A DNA stretch of 38,393 nucleotides from Zygnema cylindricum (lineage: Eukaryota; Streptophyta; Zygnematophyceae; Zygnematales; Zygnemataceae), in assembly GCA_037447655.1 (NCBI GenBank), contig JBBHKE010001583.1, forward strand, positions 1 through 38,393, read 5' to 3'. The notes beneath the pieces were generated by a model. It was not told where the DNA came from, did not search any database, and saw only the letters and a list, made by a program, of their open reading frames with translations. Positions 21,378 through 31,522 of this stretch are shown in pieces. Each line of letters begins with the position of its first letter. Within the stretch, counting starts at the first letter, position 1. Made by a program: the position numbers and the translations under genes.

Positions 21378-22217
21378 GGGGAAGAGGAGAAAGAGGATGA
21401 AGAAATCTTTGAGCTTGTTCACATCGGTAGAATGGAGAAGAGAGAGAAGTACACATAAATTCCACGAAGGCAACAGTGTGCTTTTGGAGGTATTAGGGAA
21501 GTAAAGAGAGAGGAGGTACTTGAGGATGTCGAGGTGTTTAGAGTGAATGACGTAGAAATGAGAAAGTCAGATCCAGGATCCATAAGTGAAAATGGGAAAG
21601 ATAAAATTAATGATGATAATTTTATAGATATTTAAAAACAGAAAACTGGTCGGAAAGGGAGACTTCAACGTATTCTGAGGAAAGGGGAGAAGTGAAACTA
21701 GAAGGGGTTTTAAAGGATAGGGGAGAAGAGAAATATGTAATGAAAGTTTTAGGGGAAGAGAAATATTTATTGGGAATAAATTTAGAAAGTGTTGGTGGAA
21801 AGATCTCCATGGGAGAGAGTGAGGAAAGTTCAATTTTTTGGGGTAATGGGTTTGACATCACAAAAGCAAGTGATGATGAAGGTGTGCCTGTAAAAGGGTT
21901 AGCACCTGGGTGTATGTTGCAGATAGGAGATGGGGCTGGCTGTTTGGATCGCAAGAGGGAAATCGGTTTGTGTGTGGATGGAAAAGTGATTAGGTGGATA
22001 AAATATTTGCTCGGATTTATGAAAAGTGGGATGTTAAATAAAATGTGTGATGCAATTATTATTTCGATTCATCGAATGCATCGTGTTAATACGAGCGTAT
22101 TTTCTTATATTTTATGAAAGGAAAAAGAAAAAGGAAAAAGAAAAAGAAAAAATGAGGGGATGTTTGTTTATTTGTTTGTGGGAGTGAAAAGGAAAATAGA
22201 CTAGAAAATAAGGGGAG
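21378..22217 (+). pseudogene. Decayed internal region of the Copia remnant, ending in a polypurine tract
   Basis: After the gag stop, Glu/Lys-rich frames continue with several stops, followed by a 141-codon ORF (21692-22117) that I cannot assign. It contains GDGAGCLDRKREIGLCVDGK and ends HRVNTSVFSYIL. There is no visible pol motif. The segment ends with a purine tract, aaaataaggggag (22205-22217), directly before a TGTTGATATT start, the usual layout of a Copia polypurine tract and 3' LTR. Confidence 0.5.
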
Positions 22218-22405
22218 TGTTGATATTTATGTATTTTCTAGGTCTGTTTTAGGATAGAAAAGTAGTAAAGGCAGTCTACCTCTAACCTCCTTCTCCAAGC
22301 CCCCACACTTGTTGTAGTCACTGAAGGCTGGAGAGGGAGCTAGAGCCATGGCTGCCTAAGCTCTTCAGAGAGACAAGAATAGACTATAGGTATATTTACT
22401 AAAAA
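22218..22405 (+). repeat. Partial Copia 3' LTR (right boundary uncertain)
   Basis: The sequence starts TGTTGATATTTATG right after a polypurine tract, as Copia LTRs commonly do. The remainder (ccttctccaagcccccacac, gagagacaagaatagac) has no second copy in the window to define its end, because the 5' part of the element is missing. The end near 22405 is a guess. Confidence 0.45.
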
Positions 22406-22412
22406 GGTATTT

Positions 22413-22451
22413 GACGGACCCAGGAATTGATCCTGGTACTTACCGTCCGTC
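22413..22451 (-). other. tRNA-like acceptor/T-arm minihelix, no D or anticodon arm
   Basis: On the minus strand, a 7-base helix (GACGGAC with GTCCGTC) is followed without a gap on its 3' side by a 5-bp stem CCAGG/CCTGG with the 7-base loop ATCAATT. This has the geometry of a tRNA acceptor plus T-arm, and the loop resembles TTCAANN. Only eight bases (GGTAAGTA) replace the D and anticodon arms. It is too short for a functional tRNA. It may be a tRNA-derived remnant, or a hairpin that resembles one by chance. Confidence 0.35.
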
Positions 22452-22454
22452 AAA

Positions 22455-23502
22455 CACGTAGCCGTTAGCTTTGTCCATTTAGTCTAGGACTAGTGCTAGG
22501 ACGTATAGGGTTTGATAAATATCTAAATAGTTCTAGGCAGGGTATTCCATTTAACTTGGTTACGGTATATAGCGCATAGAAACAGTTGTACTTTTAGGAC
22601 CGGACGAAACAAATAGTACGGACATTTGTTTCGACGGTCTGTATGAAATGCCGAAATAAATTGGATGGCGGTGATTAGCGCCGGCTACGCGAAAGGATAA
22701 TTCGGCGGTTTGCGGAAGTCACTACTTCGGATGACACGTGGCGACATCTTACAGGCTGCGGAATCTCCGGAACGGAACACAACAAATCCGGATGTGACAA
22801 ATGTCACATTATGGCAATATCGTACACTCTTCGTACATAAAGTACACCGGCACCTGTACTTTCCTGTACGGTACCGTTTTTCTGACGTGGCATGACCTGG
22901 CGCCACGTGGAGAGATAAGATTTGGAAGCAGGAATTCCGGGGATTATAAGAGCGAATCCGGATAGGACATGTGTTGTTTTTTTAGCCATGTCGTACGATG
23001 GCCGTACAAAAGGTACAGCGGTACTTGTACCTTTATGTACTATACATTAATATAATTGGTCCGTGCCTCAGAAATAGAGGGTTTAGAGAGGGGTTTAGGA
23101 CTTAGAATATTTCTTGTAGGTAGCTGCCTCTCCCAGAGAGCACCTTGTATAAATGGCAAACTTTGGCCAGCCATAACTATCAACTCAGTTGACCAAATTC
23201 AGTGATTCTTTTTGCTGCAGACTTAGGTGAGTCCAGGCTACACAGAAGTGTAGTCGGTTAGAGTGTTTGCTTGCCAGGATGGCTGCATTTCTAAGGGAAA
23301 GTCAAAGTGGGTGAATGTGTCCAAATCTCATATTCTAACTTTGCATTCTGTGGTGGAACTGAGCACACACAAAGTCTTATTTCACAGGGGTGAAGCTGTA
23401 ATGGGGTTTTGATTGTCAAGGGGTCAATCATTTGGGTTTATATAAACTTGGAGTCGGCACTATCTAGATTAGATTCTTTTGATCTGCGAATTCTGTGTGG
23501 CA
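22455..23502 (+). promoter_or_regulatory. Leader or promoter-like region upstream of a gag remnant
   Basis: No gene is seen. A candidate TATA box, tataaat, lies at 23148-23154, about 350 bases before an ATG at 23503. G-box-like cacgtgg words occur at about 22736 and 22914. The segment may be a 5' LTR plus leader of the gag element to its right, but I find no matching downstream LTR, so this is only a suggestion. Confidence 0.3.
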
Positions 23503-26301
23503 ATGGAGCCCATAGAATTACGGGCCGTATGCCGAAGCACCAGCACTGGGAACTTCTCCTGTCGTAAGCACACACCACGACGTTCCTTCCTCAAGGCCTA
23601 GCCGAGAGCCTCCTCTTCTGCGGGAAGGGGAGGAATAAACTGGACCTAATAGGAGGGGTTTGGGTGCAGATTTACCTAATAAGTCTACTGCTGTTCACCG
23701 GGATGAGCCAAGATTGGTCTCGGTGGAGGTGTCTTCCGCAGTGGAGGCTTTGGTGGAGTTACGACCGGACGAGAGGATTCACATTCCCTTGAGGCCGTTA
23801 ACATCCCCTTCTCCACCTCTCAGAGCATCTCCAGATCTCCCATCTTCTCCTCCTCCTCGTCCTTCCTCTCACTCCCCGAGTCCTACTACAGAGCCCCGGG
23901 ACTGCCCTTCACCATCCGTTTCTCCCGCTGCGGCAGTCCGTGGGTCTCCGCAGCCGCCTGTTTTACCTTACAAGCACGTCCCTGCTTACTCACCTCCTCA
24001 CAGACACTCCATATCCTCCAGCTCAGGAACTCCTCCTCACGAGACCTCTTGAAGGCGACTAAGGAGACGGACACCTTTCCGAAGACAGACACCTTCTCCC
24101 CAAAGCCTGCAATCCTCCCCTTCTCCGCCACCAACCCTTCCCCATGGACCTCCACCTCACCTCCACATCCCATCGGTGGATCAGGTTCTCAGGGAAGAAC
24201 AATACTCTCTTGGATATAGAGGAGTAGTGGGGAATATCCTCCCTCCCACGATACTTTTCGGCGCAAGTACTTCCTCTTTGGGAGGAGGATCCAGACCTAT
24301 CAGAGCAGCACCTGCTTTAAGAGGAGGACACGGTTCTGCTCCGGAGGAAGAGGATACAGGAGTCATCTCCTTGGCTCAGTTTGTCAGTCCTACCGGGCCT
24401 TCCTCGTCACACTTCACCAATTCTGTAGTTGAAGAAAAGGAAATGGGGGACATCCGGATCTTTACAAGAGATACCTCGGGGATTGCCTTTTCGGACTTCG
24501 AGTTGTTGTGGAAGTCTTTCACACAATCCGAAATCAATAAGTACAGGGGAGGAGCAATTCCGGATGACTTAAAGACAACCCTCTTCCCTATGATGGTCAA
24601 CTACCTTTTTGGAGGGGCGTTGGCAGATTATAAGGAGCGTCAACCTCTTTTGATGGCTCCTAGCATGAAGATCTCGGATCCAGCCCTTGATGCAGCAGTC
24701 ATGCAACCGGAGGCTAACTTAGGGGCAGCGGCTGCAAACCCTGTAACCGCTACCTTCACACAGGACATGAAACTCCAAGCACAAGAAAGTGCCTATGTTA
24801 ACCAGCTGCAAGCCATTCAAGTAGCCCAAGCCGCAACTCGCATGGTTGCTAATCCCAACCCTTGTACCACTCTGCTAAACATCTGGAGACTCCTCTATAC
24901 TGAGAGGAACGAGTCAGCAATCAAGGAATTCACGCAATTGCGATGCTTGAAGAACGAGACTCCCCAGACTCTCTTCAACCGACTTTCAAGCCTTTGTCAG
25001 AAAACGAAACTGTCCACGATTGACCTTCCGGCAATAGCAACTAAATAGTTTATCGTTGTCTGTAATTCATTCGGACCGACAAGGCACACAGCTTTAGATA
25101 ATTGGATTGTCGGACAAGGAATTCATGATATCAATCCCTCCGCCAAGGAAATCTCACGCGTGGCGATGAAAGTATATGACCACTTTGTCCACAGTGAGGC
25201 AAGGGAGAAGGCCGTGACCGGCAAAGCCCGAGCAAATTTTGCAGGATTTGTCGGGGAGACCTCTTTGAATGAGGAGGAACAGGCTGAACTTCAAGCTTTG
25301 CGGAAGCTTAAGGGGAAGCAAGTGGCTGACAGTGGGTCAAAACCAGCTATGGGAGCAAATGAGCGGGTATTCTCTATAATTGCATGAATTGTCAACAACC
25401 GCGTCATGGGTGGAAGCACTGCACAAGGAAACTTAAACCGAAGCTGGCTTTGAAACTTAATGAATGGGAGAAAGAATGTGCAGAAAGGGTCTTGAAACAG
25501 CAAGAAAAGCTCAAGGGAGGGAGGGGAGAGGACAAGACACCAGTTACCAATGATACTTACCGTCCCACTCCACGGAGCGAAACCTCTAAAATGTCCCAAT
25601 CTCAGTTGCGGCGAATCAAACTTCCAAAGTTTGATGAGGCCCAAATCTCCAACAAGATCCGGAGTAAATATACCACCGAAGGTGCCAAGGTCGAAGCTTG
25701 TGGATTTTTGGGGCACAAAGAAGGGCAATGTTTCCGGAAAAATGGAGTACCTAAGGAAATGATGCAATTTGCTTTGTTTACGGAAGAAGGAGAAACAGGC
25801 GTTATCCCTCTCCCACTCCAACTTCTTTACCCGTGGAGGCGCCAACTTATGCCCACGCCGGAGAGACCTGAGCGAACCTCGGTTGCTCCGGCCAGGCTTA
25901 CGCCGAAGATCATCATACAGCAGCAGAGTCAACAGCTAGCCGCAATGGTTGCAGAGTTCATTGCCCTCCGCTTGGGATCTTCTTCCCTGCCTGCTCCTCT
26001 CACAGCAGCACAACGACTCCAAAAGCAGAAACAAGAGTTGTTACAGAATCTCGCGGAGCTTGAGCGTCAACGCACAGCGGGTGCCAACGATGACGACTTA
26101 TTGGGCTGGGATTTGGAACCCCCAAATGCCCACCATGCCCGAACATTCCTGTCCGGAGCTTGGAATGTTGGGGTGGGAGACAACCGCCGCCAACTCCGCC
26201 ATTCCACCTTGATGCAAAGACAGGACATGCCAAAAATGAGTCAGAGGGATCACAACCGGAAAGCTACAGGGCCTTTGTCATTTACTTCTTGTCATCGTTG
26301 A
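23503..26301 (+). pseudogene. Decayed gag-only retroelement with two zinc knuckles, copy 1
   Basis: An ATG at 23503 opens a short frame (MEPIELRAVCRSTSTGNFSC, stop at about 23601). From 23660 a second frame runs through a Pro/Ser-rich linker with TGA at 24053. It continues through a Gag-like core (24176-25045; LLNIWRLLYTERNES, FTQLRCLKNETPQTLFNRLS) with TAG at 25046, then to 25387. There one T fewer than in copy 2 shifts the frame to 25384-26301. The first knuckle CMNCQQPRHGWKHC is complete. In the second, the first Cys is Val (VEACGFLGHKEGQC). Lys/Gln coiled-coil segments (RLQKQKQELLQNLAELERQR) follow. No protease, RT or integrase exists downstream. The Gag function is inferred from the knuckles and position; I do not know the family. 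Confidence 0.6.
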
Positions 26302-26372
26302 TTGCTGGGGGTATGTTAAGCTTGCTTCGCTATATTTCACATTTTCTATCTTTTATTCTCTTTTCTGGGGCA
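25339..26372 (+). repeat. Direct repeat, copy 1 (gag 3' part plus first 74 bp of LTR)
   Basis: About 1.03 kb is repeated at 27063-28095 with only scattered substitutions and single-base indels. The copy includes the knuckles, the C-terminal coil and the first 74 bases (26299-26372) of the candidate LTR. It breaks off at ttctggggca, where different sequence begins. Confidence 0.9.
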
Positions 26373-27062
26373 GGAGTCTTGTTGACTTACACGCAATGAC
26401 TCAGCATACGATTTTGTTGTCGGTGTAAATATTTGGTTAAACATTGTTTTGTCTTTTTGTGAATTAGTTATTAGTGTACTTTTACTCATTTTGACATACT
26501 TTGAAGTATTCAGGTATATTAACACTAATTGAAGTAGCTGGTAGATAGCGTACGGCTGGTATGCCTCCGTACGTTTAGTAGTGAGCTCTAGTTTATATTT
26601 GTAGGACTTAGTCATTTTAAGACATAGGAACTTTCTGTACCAAAAAAACTGTTTATGGTCATTTTTGGTAATTTTGTCTGAGTATTGCTCTCAGATCTGT
26701 TGGCAAAATTATATGAAATTTTGCATGTATGTTCCTCATTGTATTTTTTACTTTGCTACAGATTTTCAGGTCTATTGTAAGCCTGGTCTGTGTTTTACTT
26801 CATTGTGAAGCTGGCCGGTTTTATCAAAGTTCTGGCAGACTGTTTTTCTGCAACTTTGACCAGATGATGTGATCACTCTGTTCATTATTTTTGTTTCAAA
26901 TTTTTTGAGGTTATTTTATAGCCTAAAAACTATCGGTTTTTGCAGTTTCAGCTTGTTTTGATATTTCTGTAGAATTCTGTGATGATTCAAAATAGGCTGT
27001 TTTTGGGTAGTCAGTGGTGCTTCCGAGGGTAAATCCATGGCTGAAAATGGCTATGGACAACA
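26373..27062. other. Unassigned 690-bp segment between the two gag copies
   Basis: This segment is T-rich and unrelated to gag, with no ORF of interest. It begins aggagtcttgttgacttac and ends just after an ATG (27037, ccatggctgaaaatgg) that runs in frame into the second gag copy. The words tcggtgtaaatatttg and acattgttttgtctt near 26420 are shared with about 8454. It could be the LTR and leader of a second element, or an insertion. Confidence 0.4.
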
Positions 27063-27936
27063 AAAACCAGCTATGGGAGCAGATGAGCGGGTATTTCTCT
27101 ATAATTTCATGAATTGTCAACAACCGGGTCATGGGTGGAAGCACTGCACAAGGAAACTTAAACCGAAGCTGGCTTTGAAACTTAACGAATGGGGGAAGAA
27201 TGTGCAGAAAGGGTCTTCAAACAGCAAAAAAAGCTTAAGAGAGGGAGGGGAGAGGACAAGACACAAGTAACCAATGATACTTACCGTCCCACTCCACGGA
27301 GCGAAACCTCTAAAATGTCCCAATCTCAGTTGCGGCAAATCAAACTTCCAAAGTTTGATGAGGCCCAAATCTCCAACGAGATCCGGAGTAAATATACCAC
27401 CGAAGGTGCCAAGTGCGAAGCTTGTGGATTTTTGGTGCACAAAGAAGGGCAATGTTTCCGGAAAAATGGAGTACCCAAGGAAATGATGCAATTTGCTTTG
27501 TTTACGGGAGAAGGAGAAACAGGCGTTAACCCTCTCCCACTCCAACTTCTTTACCCGTGGAGGCGCCAACTTATGCCCACGCCGGAGAGACCTGAGCGAA
27601 CCTCGGTTGCTCCGGCCAGGCTTACGCCGAAGATCATCATACAGCAGCAGAGTCAACAGCTAGCCGCAATGGCTGCAGAGTTCATTGCCCTCCGCTTGGG
27701 ATCTTCTTCCCTGCCTGCTCCTCTCACAGCAGCACAACGACTCCAAAAGCAGAAACAAGAGTTGTTACAGAATCTCGCGGAGCTTGAGCTTCAAGGCACA
27801 GCGGGTGCTAACGATGACGACTTATTATGCTGGGATTTGGAACCCCCAAATGCCCACCATGCCTGAACATTCCTGTCCAGAGCTTGGAATGTTGGGGTGG
27901 GAGACAACCGCCGCCAACTCCGCCATTCCACCTTGA
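27037..27936 (+). pseudogene. Decayed gag C-terminal part, copy 2
   Basis: The ATG at 27037 gives MAENGYGQQKPAMGADERVF and then joins the knuckle region shared with copy 1. In the first knuckle the leading Cys is Phe (FMNCQQPGHGWKHC). The second knuckle is complete here (CEACGFLVHKEGQC), the opposite of copy 1. One A fewer near 27193 shifts the frame, so the protein continues in the frame open to 27866. There a CGA of copy 1 is TGA (27864-27866), a CpG-type change, after which the frame remains readable. The short novel N-terminus replaces the long Gag core of copy 1. Confidence 0.6.
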
Positions 27937-28095
27937 TGCAAAGACAAGACAGGCCAAAAATGAGTCAGAGGGATCACAACCGGAAAGCTACAGGGCCTTT
28001 GTCATTTACTTCTTTTCATCGTTGATTGCTGGGGTATGTTAAGCTTGCTTCGCTACATTTCACATTTTCTATCTTTTATTCTCTTTTCTGGGGCA
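27063..28095 (+). repeat. Direct repeat, copy 2
   Basis: This is the partner of 25339-26372. Unlike copy 1, it continues at its right edge into a complete candidate LTR (28023-28282). Confidence 0.9.
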
Positions 28096-28282
28096 AGGTC
28101 ATATTGTTAAATCTGGAAAGCCAATCATATTTATTTATATATATCTACGTGGTAGTGCATTTATGTCTTCGTTTGGAGTTCTCTTTTCTTATGAGTGACC
28201 GTTCCGGAGTAAACAGAAACCCCCTTGATCAGAACAGTGGGTTTTGAGGGAACATGTGCGATAGACTTCCCGTAGACAAAGC
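28023..28282. repeat. Candidate LTR, right copy of the 260-bp direct repeat
   Basis: The sequence starts TGATTGCTGGGGTATG, ends GTAGACAAAGCA, and matches 12280-12540. A 74-bp piece of the same repeat stands at 26299-26372. It follows the gag remnant directly, as a 3' LTR would, but no polypurine tract is seen before it. Its right edge is sharp: similarity ends within a base or two of 28283. Confidence 0.6.
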
Positions 28283-28563
28283 ACTAAGGTAGTACGGTGC
28301 TAAGTTTTAACGGAAAACGACAAAAAAAAACTCGTACTTAGGATACTTTCGCACTTGCTAAAGTTATAGATATTTTATGTGGTTTTCCTCTAGAACTTAT
28401 AAAAAAATGATAAAATCTGCAGCCTTATCAAAAAAATGAACTTACCATTGTACAATTGGCGTGACCTTGGAACTTTATATGTACTGCAACTTTTCATCTA
28501 GCGCATTTCGACCCACTTTCCCGTCTTTCCAACTCATGATCAAACTTTACATTAAATCACCCC
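28283..28563. other. Intergenic, no gene seen
   Basis: AT-rich and unremarkable; no ORF or repeat with ends was found. Confidence 0.4.
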
Positions 28564-28648
28564 GCGAGGGAATAGTTCCATGAGTTCCAAGTTCCATGCG
28601 GCGAGGGAATAGTTCCATGAGTTCCAAGTTCCATGCGGCGAGGGAATA
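28564..28648. repeat. 37-bp tandem repeat, about 2.3 copies
   Basis: gcgagggaat occurs at 28564, 28601 and 28638, exactly 37 bases apart. The two full units are identical and contain gttccatgag and gttccaagttccatg. Confidence 0.9.
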
Positions 28649-28799
28649 CGCAGATGCTATCGCACTTGTCTGAAGTTTTCGACAATTTTTGTAGCCAGAA
28701 TACAAAAACAAAATATTTGTGCACGTTTCCATCTTTAGTGTGACTTTTTTCCGTGCTCTTTTTCCGTACAGGGCTGTGGAGGGGTCCCGACCAACGGAT

Positions 28800-28850
28800 T
28801 TCACTTCGCAAAAGCGAAGTGCGTGAAAGCGCCTCTCTCTCTCTCTCCCT
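28800..28850. repeat. Small perfect hairpin followed by a CT tract
   Basis: cacttcgc aaaa gcgaagtg forms a perfect 8-bp stem with a 4-base loop, directly followed by a (CT)-rich run. There is no sign of a gene to the left that would need a terminator. Confidence 0.5.
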
Positions 28851-29019
28851 CTCCCACTATCGCGTCTATCTCACAATTCTTGCAATGAAAAACGTCAATA
28901 ATGGTATCAATGAAAGATATCTAAAAACAATTTCTTTTTACTATCTTTGGGCGTATTTTGATAACAAGTAGCGTGAGAAAAGACTAAAAACCAAAATCGA
29001 GAAACCATTGCAGAACGTT

Positions 29020-29340
29020 TTAGAATTTGTGACGTTGACGCTGTCATAATCTGAGCGTGGCGTCAAAATGTCAGAAACCCTAAACATCTACAATGTCACA
29101 AATAGCTAGACGTCTACAACCGTCGCTATTTTGTAAACTTCATCAATTCTCGCGAGTTTTGTAATCGTCTACAACAGCCACAAATTACTCCCACGTCTAC
29201 ATCTGTCACAATGCAAAGTGACGATTTCATTTCATCACATACGAATGCTCTGAAAGTAGTATGGAGAATCTTCGCTAAAAACAAAGTTACAAGACTAAAG
29301 TTTCAGTTGTATGCGAAATTACCCTTCGCCACATGGGGCC
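29020..29340. mobile_element. Third relative of the GTAGACGTC foldback family
   Basis: The words gacgtctaca, cgtctaca and tgtcacaa recur on both strands between 29085 and 29220. They are followed by cgctaaaaacaaagttac and a terminus-like ccacatggggccgtacc. The same word set builds the arms of the foldback at 10425-10970. Boundaries are approximate. Confidence 0.4.
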
Positions 29341-29894
29341 GTACCTTTTCCTAAACTACAATCGACTATCGAGGTGATTTTGGTTAAAGTTTGAACACAT
29401 GCTGGGGCCCCGTGACAGTGAGTCGAAAAGATGAAGACGCCAAAAATTGAGTACACAAAGTCTAATGATGACATCAACTGTGGTTCTCAAAATTATCTCG
29501 TACGACATACAATTTTATTGCTGCAAATTCAATTTTGGAATAAACGACAAAAATATTTTCACTTTGACACAACGGCACGGGCCCTTGCGTTTTGGCGGCT
29601 AGCTGCTGATATCTCTAATCTGGGTGCTCCACTTGGCAAAACCTTACCAGAATACATAAATTCGGCAGACTAACAGAAAAATTCGTTGAATCTTACTGAA
29701 TTTGTTGAACACATGCAGACTAACCCGATTTGCTGCGGGCGGCCACAGCCAGATCTGATTCATTGCACGTAGTCGTTATAATTATTTACGGTTGCAGCCG
29801 CATAACGACAATACCGCACAATGCCGCGATTAGAAGTTGTGACTGCCGGTCGACAACTGTGAATGGGAATTTTCAATTTTGATAACCAAAAGTC
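29341..29894. other. Intergenic, no gene supported
   Basis: An 80-codon ORF (29431-29673) has no motif. A palindrome-like ggggccccg lies at about 29404. Nothing else is resolved. Confidence 0.4.
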
Positions 29895-30116
29895 TACACC
29901 GTGAATCGCTATTAGCGTCTATGTTTTTTTCGCCACTTAAAACATATTTTCTCTGTACACACTTGTCGGATTTTGGATCTGACGTTTGCGATTCAAATGT
30001 AACATTCTCTGCTTCAGATCAGCGGTCTCAAATTGAAAATATGACAAGTGTGTGCGAAGAAAATATGTTTTAAGTGGCGAAAAAAACATTGACGCTAATA
30101 ACAATTCAAAGTCCTA
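29895..30116. mobile_element. TACACCG-family MITE, copy 2, right end degraded
   Basis: The left end TACACCGTGAATCGCTATTA matches the family. The right end keeps only ...gacgctaataac before decaying. The interior folds back (cgccacttaaaacatatttt with aaaatatgttttaagtggcg) and is related to the interior of copy 1 at 5072-5300. Confidence 0.65.
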
Positions 30117-30147
30117 GTCTTTGGCACCGATATTCCAATAGTAGGCC

Positions 30148-30845
30148 CAGAGGTCGCAAACGGTCAACCAAAACCCAGAACGACCGTTAACCGACTGCCC
30201 GCACCAGATCCGGAACGTATTCAGTTGCCAAATTTTGAGGGTCGGGCGGTTGCGGTCGGCTGATTCACTAGAATAAAATAAACGGTCGGTTATGGTCGGT
30301 CAACCAAAATACCAAAAAAAAGTGGAAATTTTGTACTGTCCATACAATCCAACGTTATTGTACTTTTTAATCTTTGGTATTGTGGAAGTACGTGACATCA
30401 TGATTAGCGTCAAAAACCTGACACGGTTGTAACATTATTCATTTCGCAAAACTTAGGGAACGTGATAAAGCGTCGGAAATCTGACACGGTAGTGTAGTAC
30501 ACTATTCATTTCGCAAAACTTAGGGAACGCGACAAAGCGTCACAAATCTGACACGTTAGTAACACTATTCATTTCGCAAATCTAAGGGAACGCGATAAAT
30601 CGTAATTATTGGCTTATTCATACGTCGTACATTAGTTAATTTTGTACTTTTTCGGTTACGGGCGGGCACGGTTAGTCGCGAGAAATCGAGTTTCGGTTAA
30701 CTTTTATTTTCGTAAACGCCGGTCGGTTAACGGTTAACAATTTTGGAGCGTGACATAACACGGTCGGGCGTCGGTTACTCAGATTTTGAAAAAAAAAAAA
30801 ACGGTCGGTTTCGGTTATGTAAAATTTTGACTTTTGCGACCTCTG
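30148..30845. mobile_element. Non-autonomous hAT-like element with perfect 8-bp target duplication
   Basis: The element starts CAGAGGTCGCAAA and ends TTTTGCGACCTCTG, inverted ends of 12 to 13 bp. It is flanked on both sides by the same 8 bases, agtaggcc (30140-30147 and 30846-30853). The 8-bp duplication and CAGNG-type ends fit the hAT superfamily. The interior is rich in cggtcggtt/ggttaacc words near both ends and holds a short tandem array. No transposase is encoded in its 698 bp. Confidence 0.88.
30409..30602. repeat. Three diverged tandem units of 63-67 bp inside the hAT-like element
   Basis: ctgacacg occurs at 30418, 30481 and 30548. Each is followed by ...attcatttcgcaaaacttagggaacg and ...aaagcgtc or aaatcgt. 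The units differ by several bases and a short insertion (gtgtagta) in the second. Confidence 0.8.
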
Positions 30846-30853
30846 AGTAGGCC

Positions 30854-31522
30854 CCCATCGTCTCGCGCCGAAAAGCAGCAAAACGGTAACAAATACGGGC
30901 AAAAAAAAAACATTAGTGGATCCTATTTTGTACAGCTTTACTACGAGTCTCAAAGGTGAAAAGTTTTTTTTTCAATGAACTTGGAAATTTGGACGAATCG
31001 AATGTCGTTTGGCGACGACAGACCAAGCTTTTGGAATATTTTACGGTCAACCAAAGTAAAACCCTAATTTTTTATAATGGAATTTTGGTAAGTACACGCG
31101 TCATAAAAGCGTGGCCCGTGCGATTTCCCGCGGCTATCGCATAGATATTATTGAGCTCTCGCGGCTCTTTGTTTGCGATATCGTCGCATTTCGCTCTGCG
31201 GCACTTTCGCCCGGAAAGTAACGTGAAGAATGGAAACCCTAATTTGGCTAAAGAGTAAAGACCGATGTTTCTGCCGCGATTTTTGATTTCTTTGACGTTT
31301 ATAAAAAGAGGATATATAAATCGACGCACGAGATTCATTAACGACCTAGAATCCAAGGGCGAATCTTCATTAAGAACATATTTCTATCTTTTTTCGGCTT
31401 TTCGCTGTCGCATATATAAACTTTTCGAGGGGGTCCCAAAAAATTGCCCTAACTATTCACTCCGATGAACTAAAATTAAATCGGATTTTCCCTATTTGAC
31501 CTTTTTTAGGGTAGACATAATA
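30854..31522. other. Gap with promoter-like words, no gene supported
   Basis: Two AAACCCTAA telo-box words lie at 31059-31067 and 31234-31242. They are followed by TATA-like words (tttataaaaag about 31298; atatataaatcg about 31311). In plants this combination marks some translation-related gene promoters. However, no convincing ORF follows on the plus strand before a MITE at 31523, so any gene would have to have lost its body or have small exons. Confidence 0.3.

Noticed and set aside
25291-25932. 213-codon minus-strand ORF, with a near copy at 27129-27656
   Set aside because: Its presence twice suggested conservation, but it is only the antisense of the duplicated gag segment.
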